Shown here piece after piece: positions 1 to 7,917 of a DNA stretch of 64,000 nt. The notes below the pieces were generated by a model. That model worked only from the letters and a program-made list of their open reading frames with translations. It searched no databases and was not told the origin of the DNA. Made by a program: the position numbers and the translations under genes. Positions within the stretch are counted from its first letter, which is position 1. Each line of letters opens with the position of its first letter. Origin of the DNA: Streptomyces tirandamycinicus (lineage in GTDB: Bacteria; Actinomycetota; Actinomycetes; Streptomycetales; Streptomycetaceae); NCBI RefSeq assembly GCF_003097515.1, contig NZ_CP029188.1, positions 2,978,501-3,042,500 on the forward strand, given 5' to 3'.

Positions 1-198
1 GCCGTCGCTCTTGGCGGCGAGGGCGGCGACGGGCTTTCCGTCGCGCAGGGCGTCGGTGTAGTGCGGATATGGGCCGTGATCTGCGCTTTTCCCGCTGTAG
101 GTCCAACCGAACAGTTCGCCGTAGAAGCGCTTGCCCGCTTCCAGGTCGGGCAGCTGGGCGTCCACCCAGCACGGGGTGCCCTCGGTGAATGCGGCCAT
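1..198 (-). CDS. VOC (glyoxalase-fold) family protein, N-terminal part, runs off the window
   Basis: Reading leftward from an ATG at 198, 66 codons stay open to the window edge. The N-terminus (MAAFTEGTPCWVDAQLPDLE, then a KRFYGELFGWTY stretch) is the first beta-alpha-beta unit of the VOC superfamily, typical of Streptomyces VOC proteins whose substrate is unknown. The C-terminal half lies outside the window, so the metal ligands cannot be judged. It is divergent from the TetR gene at 513, and the two share a 314-bp upstream region with a strong inverted repeat at 333-353. Family call is fairly sure; function is not. Confidence 0.75.
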   Translation of the reverse strand, partial: MAAFTEGTPCWVDAQLPDLEAGKRFYGELFGWTYSGKSADHGPYPHYTDALRDGKPVAALAAKSDG

Positions 199-332
199 GG
201 TGCGGCCCCTTCCTCGGCGCGGGGCCCGCGGGACGGGTTCCCGGTGCGGAGTCCCGGATCCGGAGTGCCGGATCCGGAGTGCCGGATCCGGAGTGCCCGG
301 CGCGGACCCCTCGGCACACGATGTGACGTCAC

Positions 333-353
333 TCACAGTCAATCGGACTGTGA
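333..353. promoter_or_regulatory. Perfect inverted repeat, candidate operator
   Basis: Arms TCACAGTC (333-340) and GACTGTGA (346-353) flank AATCG. The size and symmetry fit a dimeric repressor site. It lies 135 bp upstream of the VOC start and 159 bp upstream of the TetR start, so either could be its target. It does not resemble the CTGACGNNNCGTCAG sites found elsewhere in the window. Confidence 0.45.
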
Positions 354-388
354 CGTGCGCCGCACGCAGAGGCGGACCGTTCGTTGAG

Positions 389-421
389 TTGTCCACCGAA
401 ATTATCCACAGGCTGTTGATA
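389..421. promoter_or_regulatory. Cluster of DnaA-box-like 9-mers
   Basis: TTGTCCACC (389-397) differs by one base from the Streptomyces-preferred TTGTCCACA. TTATCCACA (402-410) is the perfect E. coli-type DnaA box. TGTTGATAA (413-421) reads TTATCAACA on the minus strand. Three such 9-mers in 33 bp of a high-GC genome is notable. Whether DnaA binds is inference. Confidence 0.35.
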
Positions 422-512
422 ACACTATTGGCCTACCCGGGGGACGGTGCGGGAGCACCCCATTTGCAGTCGGCCGAATCGCGCGCCGATCACCCCTCGG
501 TAAGCTGACGGC

Positions 513-1160
513 ATGACAGGACAAGTACGCACTGTCGACGGCCGCGTCGCCGGCCGTCGCGGACAGGCGACGCGGCAGAAGCTGCTCGACTGTCTCAGCG
601 AGATGCTCAGCTCCTCGCCGTACCGGGACGTCAAGGTCATCGATGTGGCCCGGAGAGCGGGGACCTCGCCCGCGACCTTCTACCAGTACTTCCCGGACGT
701 CGAGGGCGCGGTCCTCGAGCTCGCGGAGGAAATGGCCACGGAGGGTGCGGCGTTGACGGAGCTCGTCGCGGGACGCTCCTGGGTCGGCAAGGCCGCCTGG
801 CAGACCTCGGAGCAACTCGTCGAGGGATTCCTCGACTTCTGGCGCAAACACGACGCGATCCTCCGCGTGGTGGACCTGGGTGCCGCCGAGGGCGACAAGC
901 GGTTCTACAAGATCCGCATGAAGATCCTCAACTCGGTCACCAACTCCCTCGCGGACGCGGTGAAGGAGCTCCAGTCGAGGGGCAAGGTCGACAAGGACGT
1001 CAGCCCCATGGCGGTGTCGGGTTCGCTGGTCGCCATGCTGGCGTCGGTCGCCTCGCACCAGAGGGGCTTCCAGACCTGGGGCGTCAAACAGGCGGAGCTG
1101 AGGCCGAACCTGGCGCTGTTGGTGCACCTGGGCATCACGGGCAGGAAGCCGACGAAGTAG
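513..1160 (+). CDS. TetR family transcriptional regulator
   Basis: 215 aa, close to the usual TetR length. The N-terminal helix-turn-helix is clear at about residues 20-65: after GRRGQATRQKLL come DVARRAGTSPATFYQYFPD and the start of the ligand-binding helices. The C-terminal part is helical and hydrophobic, as expected for a ligand-binding and dimer domain. The ATG at 513 starts a conserved-looking N-terminus. It is the regulator nearest to the left end of the CTGACGNNNCGTCAG set of genes, and the other TetR gene here (14654) has its own different palindrome, so it is the best local candidate for the repressor of that set. That link rests on position only: its own promoter has just a half-site (CTGACG at 505-510), and acyl-CoA ligands are a guess. 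Confidence 0.9.
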   Translation: MTGQVRTVDGRVAGRRGQATRQKLLDCLSEMLSSSPYRDVKVIDVARRAGTSPATFYQYFPDVEGAVLELAEEMATEGAALTELVAGRSWVGKAAWQTSEQLVEGFLDFWRKHDAILRVVDLGAAEGDKRFYKIRMKILNSVTNSLADAVKELQSRGKVDKDVSPMAVSGSLVAMLASVASHQRGFQTWGVKQAELRPNLALLVHLGITGRKPTK

Positions 1161-1562
1161 CGGACGGGCCGACGATGACGGGTGCGCTCGCGCCAAGTCC
1201 TGTCACAGACCCGCCCGTTCGTCCCCGATAACGCACCGCACCGGCACGTACGCACCGGTACCCCCGGCGCCGTCGCATCGGCCGTCCTCGCGCGCCCCGC
1301 CTCCGGCACGTCCACCCGCCGCCGGTCCCGCCCGACTCCGGCACGTCCACTCGCCGCCGCACCCCCACCGGCACGTTCGCCGCCGGCCCCGCCCGCCTCC
1401 GGCGCGCCCGCGCTCCGTCGCGCGCCGCACCACCGGCACACCGTCCCCGGTCACACGCGGCACCGGCACATCCGCCGCCCGCGCGCCCCACGCACGTCCG
1501 GACACCGTCGCGGCTTCCGCGCGCCGGCCGGCCGCGCGGCCCGTCCGTCCCGCCGTATCGGA
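1161..1562. other. Intergenic stretch with short CCGGCACGTCC-type repeats
   Basis: About 400 bp between convergent genes. It is very GC-rich and full of imperfect copies of a CCGGCACG core spaced irregularly (about 1240-1490). Open frames here are compositional and show no family signature. I see no gene and no clean terminator hairpin. Confidence 0.5.
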
Positions 1563-2051
1563 TCAGTCCGGGGCGGTGGTCCGCCGCGCCAGCCGGAACA
1601 GCCGGATCTCGCGTTCCACCCTCGCCTGGTACGTCGCGTACGGCGGCCAGAACGCGAGCGCGGCCTCCCAGGCCGCCGCACGTTCCTCGCCGGTGAGCAG
1701 TTCGGCCCGCACCGGCACGTCCGCGCCCCGCCAGCTGATCTCCGCCTCCGGGTGGGCGAGCAGATTGCCCGTCCAGGCCGGATGACCGGGCCGGCCGAAG
1801 TTGGAACCGACGAGGACCCAGGTGCCGGTGGCCTCCTCCGGTATGCACGCGAGCGGCGTACGGCGCGCGAGCCCCGTCCTCGCACCGCGCGCGGTCAGCA
1901 CCAGCCCCGGCAGCAGCTGCGCACTGAGCAGCACTCTGCCCCGGGTGAGCCGGTGGACGGCCCGGTCCACGGCGGGGACGACATGTGGGGCGATGCGTGC
2001 GAAGACGCGGGTGGAGGAGATCTTCCGGACCGTGCGGACCCCGGTGCGCAT
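1563..2051 (-). CDS. Deazaflavin (F420)-dependent nitroreductase family protein (Ddn-like)
   Basis: 162 aa, the normal length of the family. The segment GSNFGRPGHPAWTGNLLAHP followed by EISWRG matches the GSNxGxPxxPxWxxNLxAxP signature of Ddn-type F420H2-dependent reductases. The ATG at 2051 overlaps the stop of the upstream acyl-CoA dehydrogenase by one base (TGATG), so the two are translationally coupled and share the operator at 3461-3475. Family knowledge: members use reduced F420 for enone or quinone reduction. A role in reducing an enoyl or enone intermediate of the same pathway is inference. Confidence 0.85.
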   Translation of the reverse strand: MRTGVRTVRKISSTRVFARIAPHVVPAVDRAVHRLTRGRVLLSAQLLPGLVLTARGARTGLARRTPLACIPEEATGTWVLVGSNFGRPGHPAWTGNLLAHPEAEISWRGADVPVRAELLTGEERAAAWEAALAFWPPYATYQARVEREIRLFRLARRTTAPD

Positions 2052-3442
2052 CAGACCTCCGCCGCGTCTCGCGAGCCGGGCGCCGGCCCTGGGCCACTCC
2101 GGGAGCCGCCGGCGGGGGCGACGGAACCGGCACGGCCGGCGGGGGCGAGCAGGCCGGCCGCCTCCGCCGCGTGTGCGCGCAGCCGGTGGACGGGCCCGAA
2201 GAGCAGTTCGTCGGAGGCGGCGCGTTTGAAGTACAGGTGGGCGTCGTGCTCCCAGGTGAAGCCGATGCCGCCGTGCAGCTGGATCGCCTCGCCGGTGACG
2301 GTCCGCAGCGCCTCCAGGCACTGGGCGAGTGCGAGGACGCCCTCGCGCGGGTCCCAGGCGGCGTAGTACGCGGCGGACCGGGCCGCCTGCACCCGCACAT
2401 ACAGGTCGGCGAGACGGTGCTTGACCGCCTGGAAGGAGCCGATCGGCCGGCCGAACTGCTCGCGGCCCTTCACATGCTCCACGGTGCGGTCCAGCGCGGC
2501 CGAGGCCGCCCCGACGGCCTCGGCCGCGAGCAGTGCCGCGGCGGTGCGGCCGGTGGCGGCGAGCGCGCCGGGCACGTCCGCGCCGGGGTCGTCGCCGAGC
2601 AGCTCGGCCGGGGTGTCGCGGAGCTGGACGCGGGCCTGCGGCCGGGTGTCGTCGAGCGCGGTCCACCGGGTGCGGCGCAGACCGCCGGCGCCCTGGCCTC
2701 GGGAGTCCCGGCCTCGGGCGCCCTGACCTCGCGACTCCTGACCTCGCGACTCCTGACCTCGGGACTCCTGACCTCGGGAGTCCGGGCCTCGGGAGTCCCG
2801 GCTGCGGGAGTCCCGGCCGCGGACGAGGAAGAGGAGGGTGCGGCTCCGGGTGAATCCGCCGGTGTGCGCGGCGACGAGGAGGAGCTTGGCGCTGTGTCCG
2901 TCCAGGACCTGCGCGGCCTCCCCGTAGAGCCGCCAGCAGCCGGTGCCGTCGGGTGCGGCCTGGATGCCACCGGCGCGGCCGCCGCCCGCCCAGGTGCCGT
3001 CCGGGTCGCTGCGGGTGAGGTCGAGGGCGGTGGCGAGTGCCGCGCCGGGTAGGCAGAGGGCGGCGGTGAGGGAGCCGTCGGCGATGCCGGGCAGGAGTGC
3101 GGAGCGCTGCCGTTCGGTGCCGAGCGCGGTGATCAGGGGTGCGGCCAGTCCGGATGTCGCGAACAGCGGAAGCGGTACGAGTGCGCGGCCGATCTCCTCG
3201 AAGGCGAGGGCGAGTTCCGTGGTGCCGCAGCCGGCGCCGCCGTACTTCTCGTCGAGGGCCAGTCCGGGCAATCCCGGACCGCCCGCCAGCCGTGCCCACA
3301 GGGCGGGGTCGTATCCGGGCCCGGCGTCCGTGGTGGAGTCGCTGCCGCCGCGCCCCGGCGGTCCTGCCGGCACGCCCTTGGAGAGCAGGCCGCGCAGGGT
3401 GCGGCGGATCTCGGACTGCTCCGTGGTGAAGGCGGCGTCCAT
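2051..3442 (-). CDS. Acyl-CoA dehydrogenase, beta-type subunit, with an RDSRGQ-repeat insertion
   Basis: 463 aa from the ATG at 3442, chosen over an upstream frame opening at 3475 because GAGGGGA lies 7 bases before it. N-terminal ACAD helices (FTTEQSEIRRTLRGLL), a KHVKGREQFGRPIGSFQAVKH-type helix and a C-terminal LHGGIGFTWEHDAHLYFKRA motif identify the family. The FTWEH ending is typical of the catalytic beta subunits of alpha2beta2 ACADs such as ChsE2-like proteins, which usually pair with an alpha-type partner. Residues about 207-250 are an Arg/Ser/Asp-rich repeat encoded by a 15-bp minisatellite, placed in the middle beta-domain region. It is the first gene of an operon with the Ddn-like reductase and sits 18 bp downstream of an operator at 3461. 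Confidence 0.9.
   Translation of the reverse strand: MDAAFTTEQSEIRRTLRGLLSKGVPAGPPGRGGSDSTTDAGPGYDPALWARLAGGPGLPGLALDEKYGGAGCGTTELALAFEEIGRALVPLPLFATSGLAAPLITALGTERQRSALLPGIADGSLTAALCLPGAALATALDLTRSDPDGTWAGGGRAGGIQAAPDGTGCWRLYGEAAQVLDGHSAKLLLVAAHTGGFTRSRTLLFLVRGRDSRSRDSRGPDSRGQESRGQESRGQESRGQGARGRDSRGQGAGGLRRTRWTALDDTRPQARVQLRDTPAELLGDDPGADVPGALAATGRTAAALLAAEAVGAASAALDRTVEHVKGREQFGRPIGSFQAVKHRLADLYVRVQAARSAAYYAAWDPREGVLALAQCLEALRTVTGEAIQLHGGIGFTWEHDAHLYFKRAASDELLFGPVHRLRAHAAEAAGLLAPAGRAGSVAPAGGSRSGPGPAPGSRDAAEV
2694..2822. repeat. In-frame 15-bp minisatellite inside the acyl-CoA dehydrogenase gene
   Basis: Near-identical 15-bp units (core CTCGGGACTCCTGAC and variants) are repeated about eight times without breaking the reading frame. 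They encode repeated RDSRG and QESRG pentapeptides on the minus strand. Confidence 0.85.
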
Positions 3443-3460
3443 CGGGGCTCCCCTCGACCT

Positions 3461-3475
3461 CTGACGGGGCGTCAT
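3461..3475. promoter_or_regulatory. CTGACGNNNCGTCAG-type operator (ACAD/Ddn operon)
   Basis: CTGACGGGGCGTCAT, one mismatch to the nine-site consensus, 18 bp upstream of the ACAD start at 3442. Confidence 0.75.
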
Positions 3476-3539
3476 ATTAGGGGAGGGGACGGCAGAAGCC
3501 CAGAGCGCGGCCGCCCCGGAGAACCGGGGCGAGCCACAT

Positions 3540-3554
3540 CTGATGTACCGTCAG
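3540..3554. promoter_or_regulatory. CTGACGNNNCGTCAG-type operator (thiolase homologue)
   Basis: CTGATGTACCGTCAG, extended by matching flanks to a 23-bp near-palindrome (3536-3558), ending right at the start codon at 3559. Occupancy here would block transcription or translation start directly. Confidence 0.8.
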
Positions 3555-3558
3555 ATGT

Positions 3559-4734
3559 ATGCCACTGAGTCAGCGCCACCCGCGCAAGGTCGCCGTCGTC
3601 GGCATATCCCTCTCGGACTGCGGTCGCGTCGACGGCCCCACTCCGTACGCCCTGCACGCCCAGGCGGCCCGCCGCGCGCTCGCCGATTCCGGTCTCGGCC
3701 GGGACGTGGTGGACGGCGTGGCGTCCGCCGGACTGGGCACCCTCGCCCCCGCCGAGGTCGCCGAGTACCTCGGGCTGCGGCCGCGCTGGGTGGACTCCAC
3801 CGCCGTCGGCGGTGCCACCTGGGAGGTCATGGCCGCGCACGCCGCGGACGCCATCACGGCCGGGCACGCGAACGCGGTGCTCCTCGTCTACGGTTCGACG
3901 GCACGCGCCGACATCCGCGCGGGCCGCCGCACCTCCGACCTCTCCTTCGGCAGCCGCGGGCCGTTGCAGTTCGAGGTGCCGTACGGGCACACGCTGATCG
4001 CCAAGTACGCGATGGCCGCCCGGCGCCATATGCACGAGTACGGGACGACGGCGGAGCAGTTGGCCGAAGTCGCCGTGCAGGCGCGGGCGAACGCCTCCCG
4101 CAACCCGGACGCGATGTTCCGCGACCCGATCACCGTGGACGACGTGCTGTCCGGGCCGGTCATCGCCGACCCGTTCACCAGGCTGCACTGCTGCGTCCGC
4201 AGCGACGGCGGCTGCGCGGTGCTGCTCGTGGCGGAGGAGTACGTACCGGACACCGCCAAGGCGCCGGTGTGGGTCCTCGGCACCGGAGAGCACGTGTCCC
4301 ACACGACGATGTCGGAGTGGGACGACTTCACGGTCTCCCCGGCCGCGGTGAGCGGGCGGCTGGCGTTCGAGCGGGCGGGTGTGGGGCCCGGGGACATCGA
4401 CATCGCCGAGGTCTACGACGCCTTCACCTATATGACGCTGGTGACCCTGGAGGACCTGGGGTTCTGCCCGAAGGGAGAGGGCGGGGCGTTCGTGGAGAAG
4501 GGCCGGCTGCGCCTGGACGGGGCCCTGCCCGTGAACACCGACGGCGGCGGGCTCTCCGCCTGCCATCCGGGCATGCGGGGTCTGTTCCTGCTGGTCGAGG
4601 CGGTGCGCCAGCTGCGCGGCGAGGCGGGGGGACACCAGGTGCGGCGACCTGACGGCAGCGTCCCGGAACTGGCGGTGGCCTCGGGCACCGGCGGCTGGTT
4701 CTGCTCCTCGGGCACGGTGGTGCTGGGCCGTTGA
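3559..4734 (+). CDS. Thiolase-superfamily lipid-transfer protein, Ltp2-like, lacking the nucleophilic Cys
   Basis: 391 aa, thiolase length. The fold is recognisable from KVAVVGISLSDCG at the N-terminus and TDGGGLSACHPGMRG near residue 340. Where biosynthetic and degradative thiolases carry the acylated Cys (about residue 85), this protein reads STAVGGATWEVMAA, so Claisen chemistry by the usual route is unlikely. The YDAFTYMTLVTLEDLGFCPKG segment is like Ltp2, the retro-aldolase of steroid side-chain degradation, which uses Tyr residues and a DUF35 partner. A DUF35 protein under the same operator type lies at 11367-11921. The start is immediately downstream of the operator at 3540, with an alternative in-phase-incompatible ATG at 3555. 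Aldolase function is inference. Confidence 0.85.
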   Translation: MPLSQRHPRKVAVVGISLSDCGRVDGPTPYALHAQAARRALADSGLGRDVVDGVASAGLGTLAPAEVAEYLGLRPRWVDSTAVGGATWEVMAAHAADAITAGHANAVLLVYGSTARADIRAGRRTSDLSFGSRGPLQFEVPYGHTLIAKYAMAARRHMHEYGTTAEQLAEVAVQARANASRNPDAMFRDPITVDDVLSGPVIADPFTRLHCCVRSDGGCAVLLVAEEYVPDTAKAPVWVLGTGEHVSHTTMSEWDDFTVSPAAVSGRLAFERAGVGPGDIDIAEVYDAFTYMTLVTLEDLGFCPKGEGGAFVEKGRLRLDGALPVNTDGGGLSACHPGMRGLFLLVEAVRQLRGEAGGHQVRRPDGSVPELAVASGTGGWFCSSGTVVLGR

Positions 4735-4981
4735 CCGGCACGTCGACCGGCAGGGGCCCGCGCGGCGGTCCAGATCCCGGACTCGGGCGCGCTCCACGGC
4801 GCGGCCGTCCCGTCGGACCGGAGTACCGGCCTCCCGCACACCTCGCTCACCCCGGAATCGGCGGTCCGGCCGCGGACCGTGTCCGGTTCCCGCGCGTCCG
4901 GGGCGGGGTGCGGCGGCCGGTGCGGCACAGTGGCAGGGCGCCCACTCCCGCAGACCGTTCACTAGCTCACAAGGAGACCCG

Positions 4982-5410
4982 GTGGCCCTCAGTCGCGAAG
5001 AGCGTGAGCAGTTCCTGGCAGAGCCCCATGTGGCGGCGATCGCGATCGACTCCGGTGAGGAGAACCGTGCGCCGCTGAGCGTGCCGATCTGGTACCAGTA
5101 CGAGCCCGGCGGGGACCTCTGGATCCTGACCGGGCGCGACTCGCGCAAGCACCGGCTGATCGACGCGGCGGGGCGGTTCTCGCTGATGGTCGACCGGCTG
5201 GAGCCCACGGTCCGCTACGTCCAGGTCGAGGGGCCCGTCACGTCGACGGAGCCCGGCACCGAAGCGGCGCTGCGGGAACTCGCCGGGCGCTACCTTCCGC
5301 CGGACAAGGTGGACGGCTACGTCGAGTTCGCCCTGAAGGACCACGGTGAGACGGTCGTGCTGCGGATGCGGCCGCAGCGGTGGCTGTCGTCCGACCTGGG
5401 CCGGGTGTGA
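4982..5410 (+). CDS. PNPOx-fold (pyridoxamine 5'-phosphate oxidase-like) family protein
   Basis: 142 aa, the size of single-domain split-barrel flavin or F420 proteins. The GTG start at 4982 is preceded by AAGGAGA. VPIWYQYEPGGDLWILTGRDSRKHRLI is the split-barrel signature in which the backbone and an Arg/Lys hold the FMN or F420 phosphate. It is followed 10 bp later by another PNPOx-fold gene, probably co-transcribed. Whether FMN or F420 is used cannot be decided from the sequence. Confidence 0.85.
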   Translation: MALSREEREQFLAEPHVAAIAIDSGEENRAPLSVPIWYQYEPGGDLWILTGRDSRKHRLIDAAGRFSLMVDRLEPTVRYVQVEGPVTSTEPGTEAALRELAGRYLPPDKVDGYVEFALKDHGETVVLRMRPQRWLSSDLGRV

Positions 5411-5420
5411 TGATCGGCCC

Positions 5421-6110
5421 ATGACGCACGAGCCCGGCGGCGACGCCACCGCACAGCACTTCCGCGACCTGCTCAGATCGCTCAAGGTGTGGGACACGGA
5501 CCTGCCGTCCTTCGACCCGGACGCCGCCCCGGCCGGTCCGCTGCCGCTGTTCCACCGCTGGTTCGTGGAGGCGGCGTCCGCCGGGCAGCCCGAACCGCAC
5601 ACCATGACCCTCGCGACCGTGGACGGGGACTCCCGTCCCGACCTGCGGACGCTGATCCTGCACGACGCGGACGCCCGCGGCTGGCACTTCGCCTCGCACG
5701 CGACCAGCGCCAAGGGCCGCCAGCTCGCGGCCCGTCCGGAGGCCGCGCTCGGCTTCTACTGGCCCGTGCACGGCCGGCAGGTACGCGTCCGCGGCCGGGT
5801 CGTACCGGGCACCCCGGAGGAGGCGTACACGGATCTGCACGTCCGGTCCACCGGGGCGCTGGCGGCGGCGCTCGTCGGCCGGCAGAGCGAGGTCCTGGGC
5901 TCGCAGGAGGAGTTGCTGCGGGCGAGCGCGGCCGCGTGGGATCGCGCGGAAGCCCGTCCGGAGGCGATGGCGGAGACCTGGACGGTGTACGTACTCGTGC
6001 CATCCGAGGTCGAGTTCTTCCAGGGGGACGCCCGCCGCCGGCACATCCGGCTGCGCTACCGGCGGGCGGACGGGGCGGACTCATGGGTCCGGGAGTTGCT
6101 GTGGCCCTGA
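5421..6110 (+). CDS. PdxH-like pyridoxal 5'-phosphate synthase family protein
   Basis: 229 aa. It has PHTMTLATVDGDSRPDLRTLILHDADARGWHFASHATSAKGRQL, the FMN-binding PNPOx core, then a C-terminal dimerisation segment RRHIRLRYRR and a terminal ELLWP, both features of true PdxH enzymes. Known PdxH enzymes oxidise pyridoxine or pyridoxamine phosphate to PLP. ATG at 5421 lies 10 bp after the preceding PNPOx-fold gene. Streptomyces have several paralogues, so PLP synthesis is likely but not certain. Confidence 0.8.
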   Translation: MTHEPGGDATAQHFRDLLRSLKVWDTDLPSFDPDAAPAGPLPLFHRWFVEAASAGQPEPHTMTLATVDGDSRPDLRTLILHDADARGWHFASHATSAKGRQLAARPEAALGFYWPVHGRQVRVRGRVVPGTPEEAYTDLHVRSTGALAAALVGRQSEVLGSQEELLRASAAAWDRAEARPEAMAETWTVYVLVPSEVEFFQGDARRRHIRLRYRRADGADSWVRELLWP

Positions 6111-6656
6111 CGCCCGGCGATCTTCCGGCCCGCTGAAGCCCGGACGCCAGGGCGACGAGCGCCTTTCTCCCGCCCCGGAAAGACATTCACAGGAAACTCA
6201 CAGGGAATAGCCTCCGAATTGCCAGAGCGAGCCGCGCCGACTTCCCCATGACGATTGCCCGGTGGTTCTGCCGGCCCACCGGCCGGCACCCACGGACATC
6301 CACGGGATAAGCGACGGCACGTCACGGACGGCAGCGTCCCATCGGCGAGCTACGGGCGGCACGACCGCCTCGACCTTGACCTCTCCTTGGGTGAATTCAC
6401 ACGCGCCTGGGAAACCGCGGATCAAACATGACCGGGCGGATGCCGCGGTTTTACCTTCCATCTGACCCCCCTGGCTAGGATTCCTTCAATTCTCGGGTGG
6501 GATGAGCATTCGGACGTCGCACTGAGAGTCCCGCGTGCTCCCGTGATTCCCCAGACGAGCAGCGAACAGCGTGCCGTCGCCGGTTCCGGTCAACCCTCCG
6601 GTGAAGCGTGCGCGGGGCAAGCCGAATGAATCGATCGAACGATAGGAACCGACACA
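6111..6656. other. 546-bp intergenic, AT-richer upstream region of the ETX/MTX2 gene
   Basis: This stretch is noticeably less GC-rich than its surroundings, notably 6180-6260 and 6380-6500, as expected for a promoter region of a separately controlled gene. A TAGGAT -10-like hexamer lies at about 6475. Frames across it have no family signature. I see no RNA gene. Confidence 0.4.
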
Positions 6657-7532
6657 ATGAAGCGCCGCGCACGCACCCTCATATACCCTCTGACGGCATC
6701 GGCGGTCGCCATGGGCCTCATAGTGGCGACACCCGCGCAGGCGGACACCCTCGGTATCACCAGCCTGTCAAGCGTGATCAAGGACCAGGTGGGCGCCTTC
6801 ACACGCGTGGATACGGACAAGGTCACGAACAGCAGTACATCCGTGACCACGGTGGGTGATCCCGAAGTCAGCCTGGGTGAACTCTGGTTCGTGGGAACGT
6901 CGACCCTGAAGAACAACACCGACGACTCCCTCACCCTGACCAGCGAGAGCTTCACCAAGACCTTCGACGACACCGTGTCGAAGACCGTCACCAAGGGCGT
7001 GGACGTCGCCAACGAGGTCTCGGCCGACATTGACCTGGGCAAGGCGGTCAAGATGGGCACCACCCTGACCACGACCTGGACCTTCAGCGAGGAGAACAGC
7101 ACCTCGCAGTCCCAGAGCGTCAGCTACACGGCCCCCTCGCAGGACATCACCGTCCCGGCCCACTCCACCGCCACGGTCACCGTCCGCCTCCAGCAGGCGA
7201 CCGCCACGGGCAAGGTCCAACTGTCCACCGAACTCGGCGGCAAGTTCGACGGATGGCAGTGCAGCGGCGGCGCGTGCGTCTCCGGCTACGAGCCGCTGTA
7301 CGACACGATCAGTCAGGTCCAGAAGAGCGGTACGAACTGGGACGGAAAGTCCACCCCCGCGCTCCCCGACGGCTTCAGCCTGAACACCACGAAGAAGACC
7401 CTCAGCTTCAAGGGCGAGGGCACCTACACCGCCACCTACGGGGCGAACTTCGACGTCGAGGTCACGACCACGCCCAACGCCGTGAGCGCCCCCGCCAAGA
7501 AGTCGTACTCCTTCACCGTCCCCGCCGCCTGA
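6657..7532 (+). CDS. Secreted ETX/MTX2 (aerolysin-like) beta-pore-forming protein
   Basis: 291 aa. Residues 1-30 form a signal peptide: a KRRAR n-region, a hydrophobic core, and ATPAQA before the likely cleavage. The mature protein is rich in Thr/Ser with alternating polar and hydrophobic residues (SFTKTFDDTVSKTVTKGVDV, then FSEENSTSQSQSVSYTAPS), which is the insertion-hairpin pattern of the ETX/MTX2 family. ITVPAHSTATVTVRLQQATATGKV is the family's conserved sheet. Two Cys (CSGGAC) may form a disulfide. Known members oligomerise and pierce membranes; whether this one is toxic, and to what, is unknown. It is monocistronic, with AGGAA before the ATG and a strong terminator at 7686. Confidence 0.85.
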   Translation: MKRRARTLIYPLTASAVAMGLIVATPAQADTLGITSLSSVIKDQVGAFTRVDTDKVTNSSTSVTTVGDPEVSLGELWFVGTSTLKNNTDDSLTLTSESFTKTFDDTVSKTVTKGVDVANEVSADIDLGKAVKMGTTLTTTWTFSEENSTSQSQSVSYTAPSQDITVPAHSTATVTVRLQQATATGKVQLSTELGGKFDGWQCSGGACVSGYEPLYDTISQVQKSGTNWDGKSTPALPDGFSLNTTKKTLSFKGEGTYTATYGANFDVEVTTTPNAVSAPAKKSYSFTVPAA

Positions 7533-7917
7533 GTGCCGGAGCGCCGGAGCCAGCACCGGCGGCTCCCTGCCCAGACCGGCTCCCCGACCGGACTCATGGG
7601 CCGGCATCCCGGCCGGGGTTCCGGCCGGGGTTCCGGCCGGGGAAGCGGGCGTCGCACGGACGGTCGCACAGCCGGTCGCACGGTCGTCGGCCCTGAGCGG
7701 TGCTCCGCTCAGGGCCGACGGCCGCCGCAAGGCCCGGACGGCACATCCCGGACGGCAAATGGGCGGGCTCCGTTCTCAGCCCGGGGGACCATTCGTCGCG
7801 ACGCACACTCCTCCTGCGGTCGGACCGGCGTCGCGCCCGGCGGCGGATTCGCCGAACTGCGTTCTGCGGAAGGGTGGATGGGAATCGACCACCCCCTTCA
7901 CAAGGACCTGCATCATT
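7533..7917. other. Intergenic with direct repeats, terminator and upstream region of the hydrolase gene
   Basis: It contains three copies of GGCCGGGGTTCC (7610-7640), the terminator at 7686-7719, and an unremarkable 200-bp upstream region for the hydrolase. The in-frame upstream extension of the hydrolase reads without signal-peptide character and is rejected as coding. Confidence 0.5.
7686..7719 (+). terminator. Hairpin terminator after the ETX/MTX2 gene
   Basis: A 15-bp perfect stem (GTCGGCCCTGAGCGG and its complement) with a TGCT loop. No T-tract follows, which is usual for Streptomyces terminators. Confidence 0.8.

Larger units (their letters stand above)
199..512. promoter_or_regulatory. 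Divergent regulatory region between the VOC and TetR genes
   Basis: This 314-bp gap holds three things. Positions 245-296 carry four near-identical 14-bp tandem copies (core CCGGATCCGGAGTG). Positions 333-353 form an inverted repeat with 8-bp perfect arms (TCACAGTC and GACTGTGA) around a 5-base centre. Positions 389-421 hold three DnaA-box-like 9-mers. No credible ORF is present. Confidence 0.6.

Noticed and set aside
1563..3299. 578-codon frame fusing the Ddn-like protein to a long upstream Arg/Pro-rich part
   Set aside because: Only the last 162 residues are protein-like. The rest is the shadow frame of the ACAD gene, and the real start is the coupled ATG at 2051.
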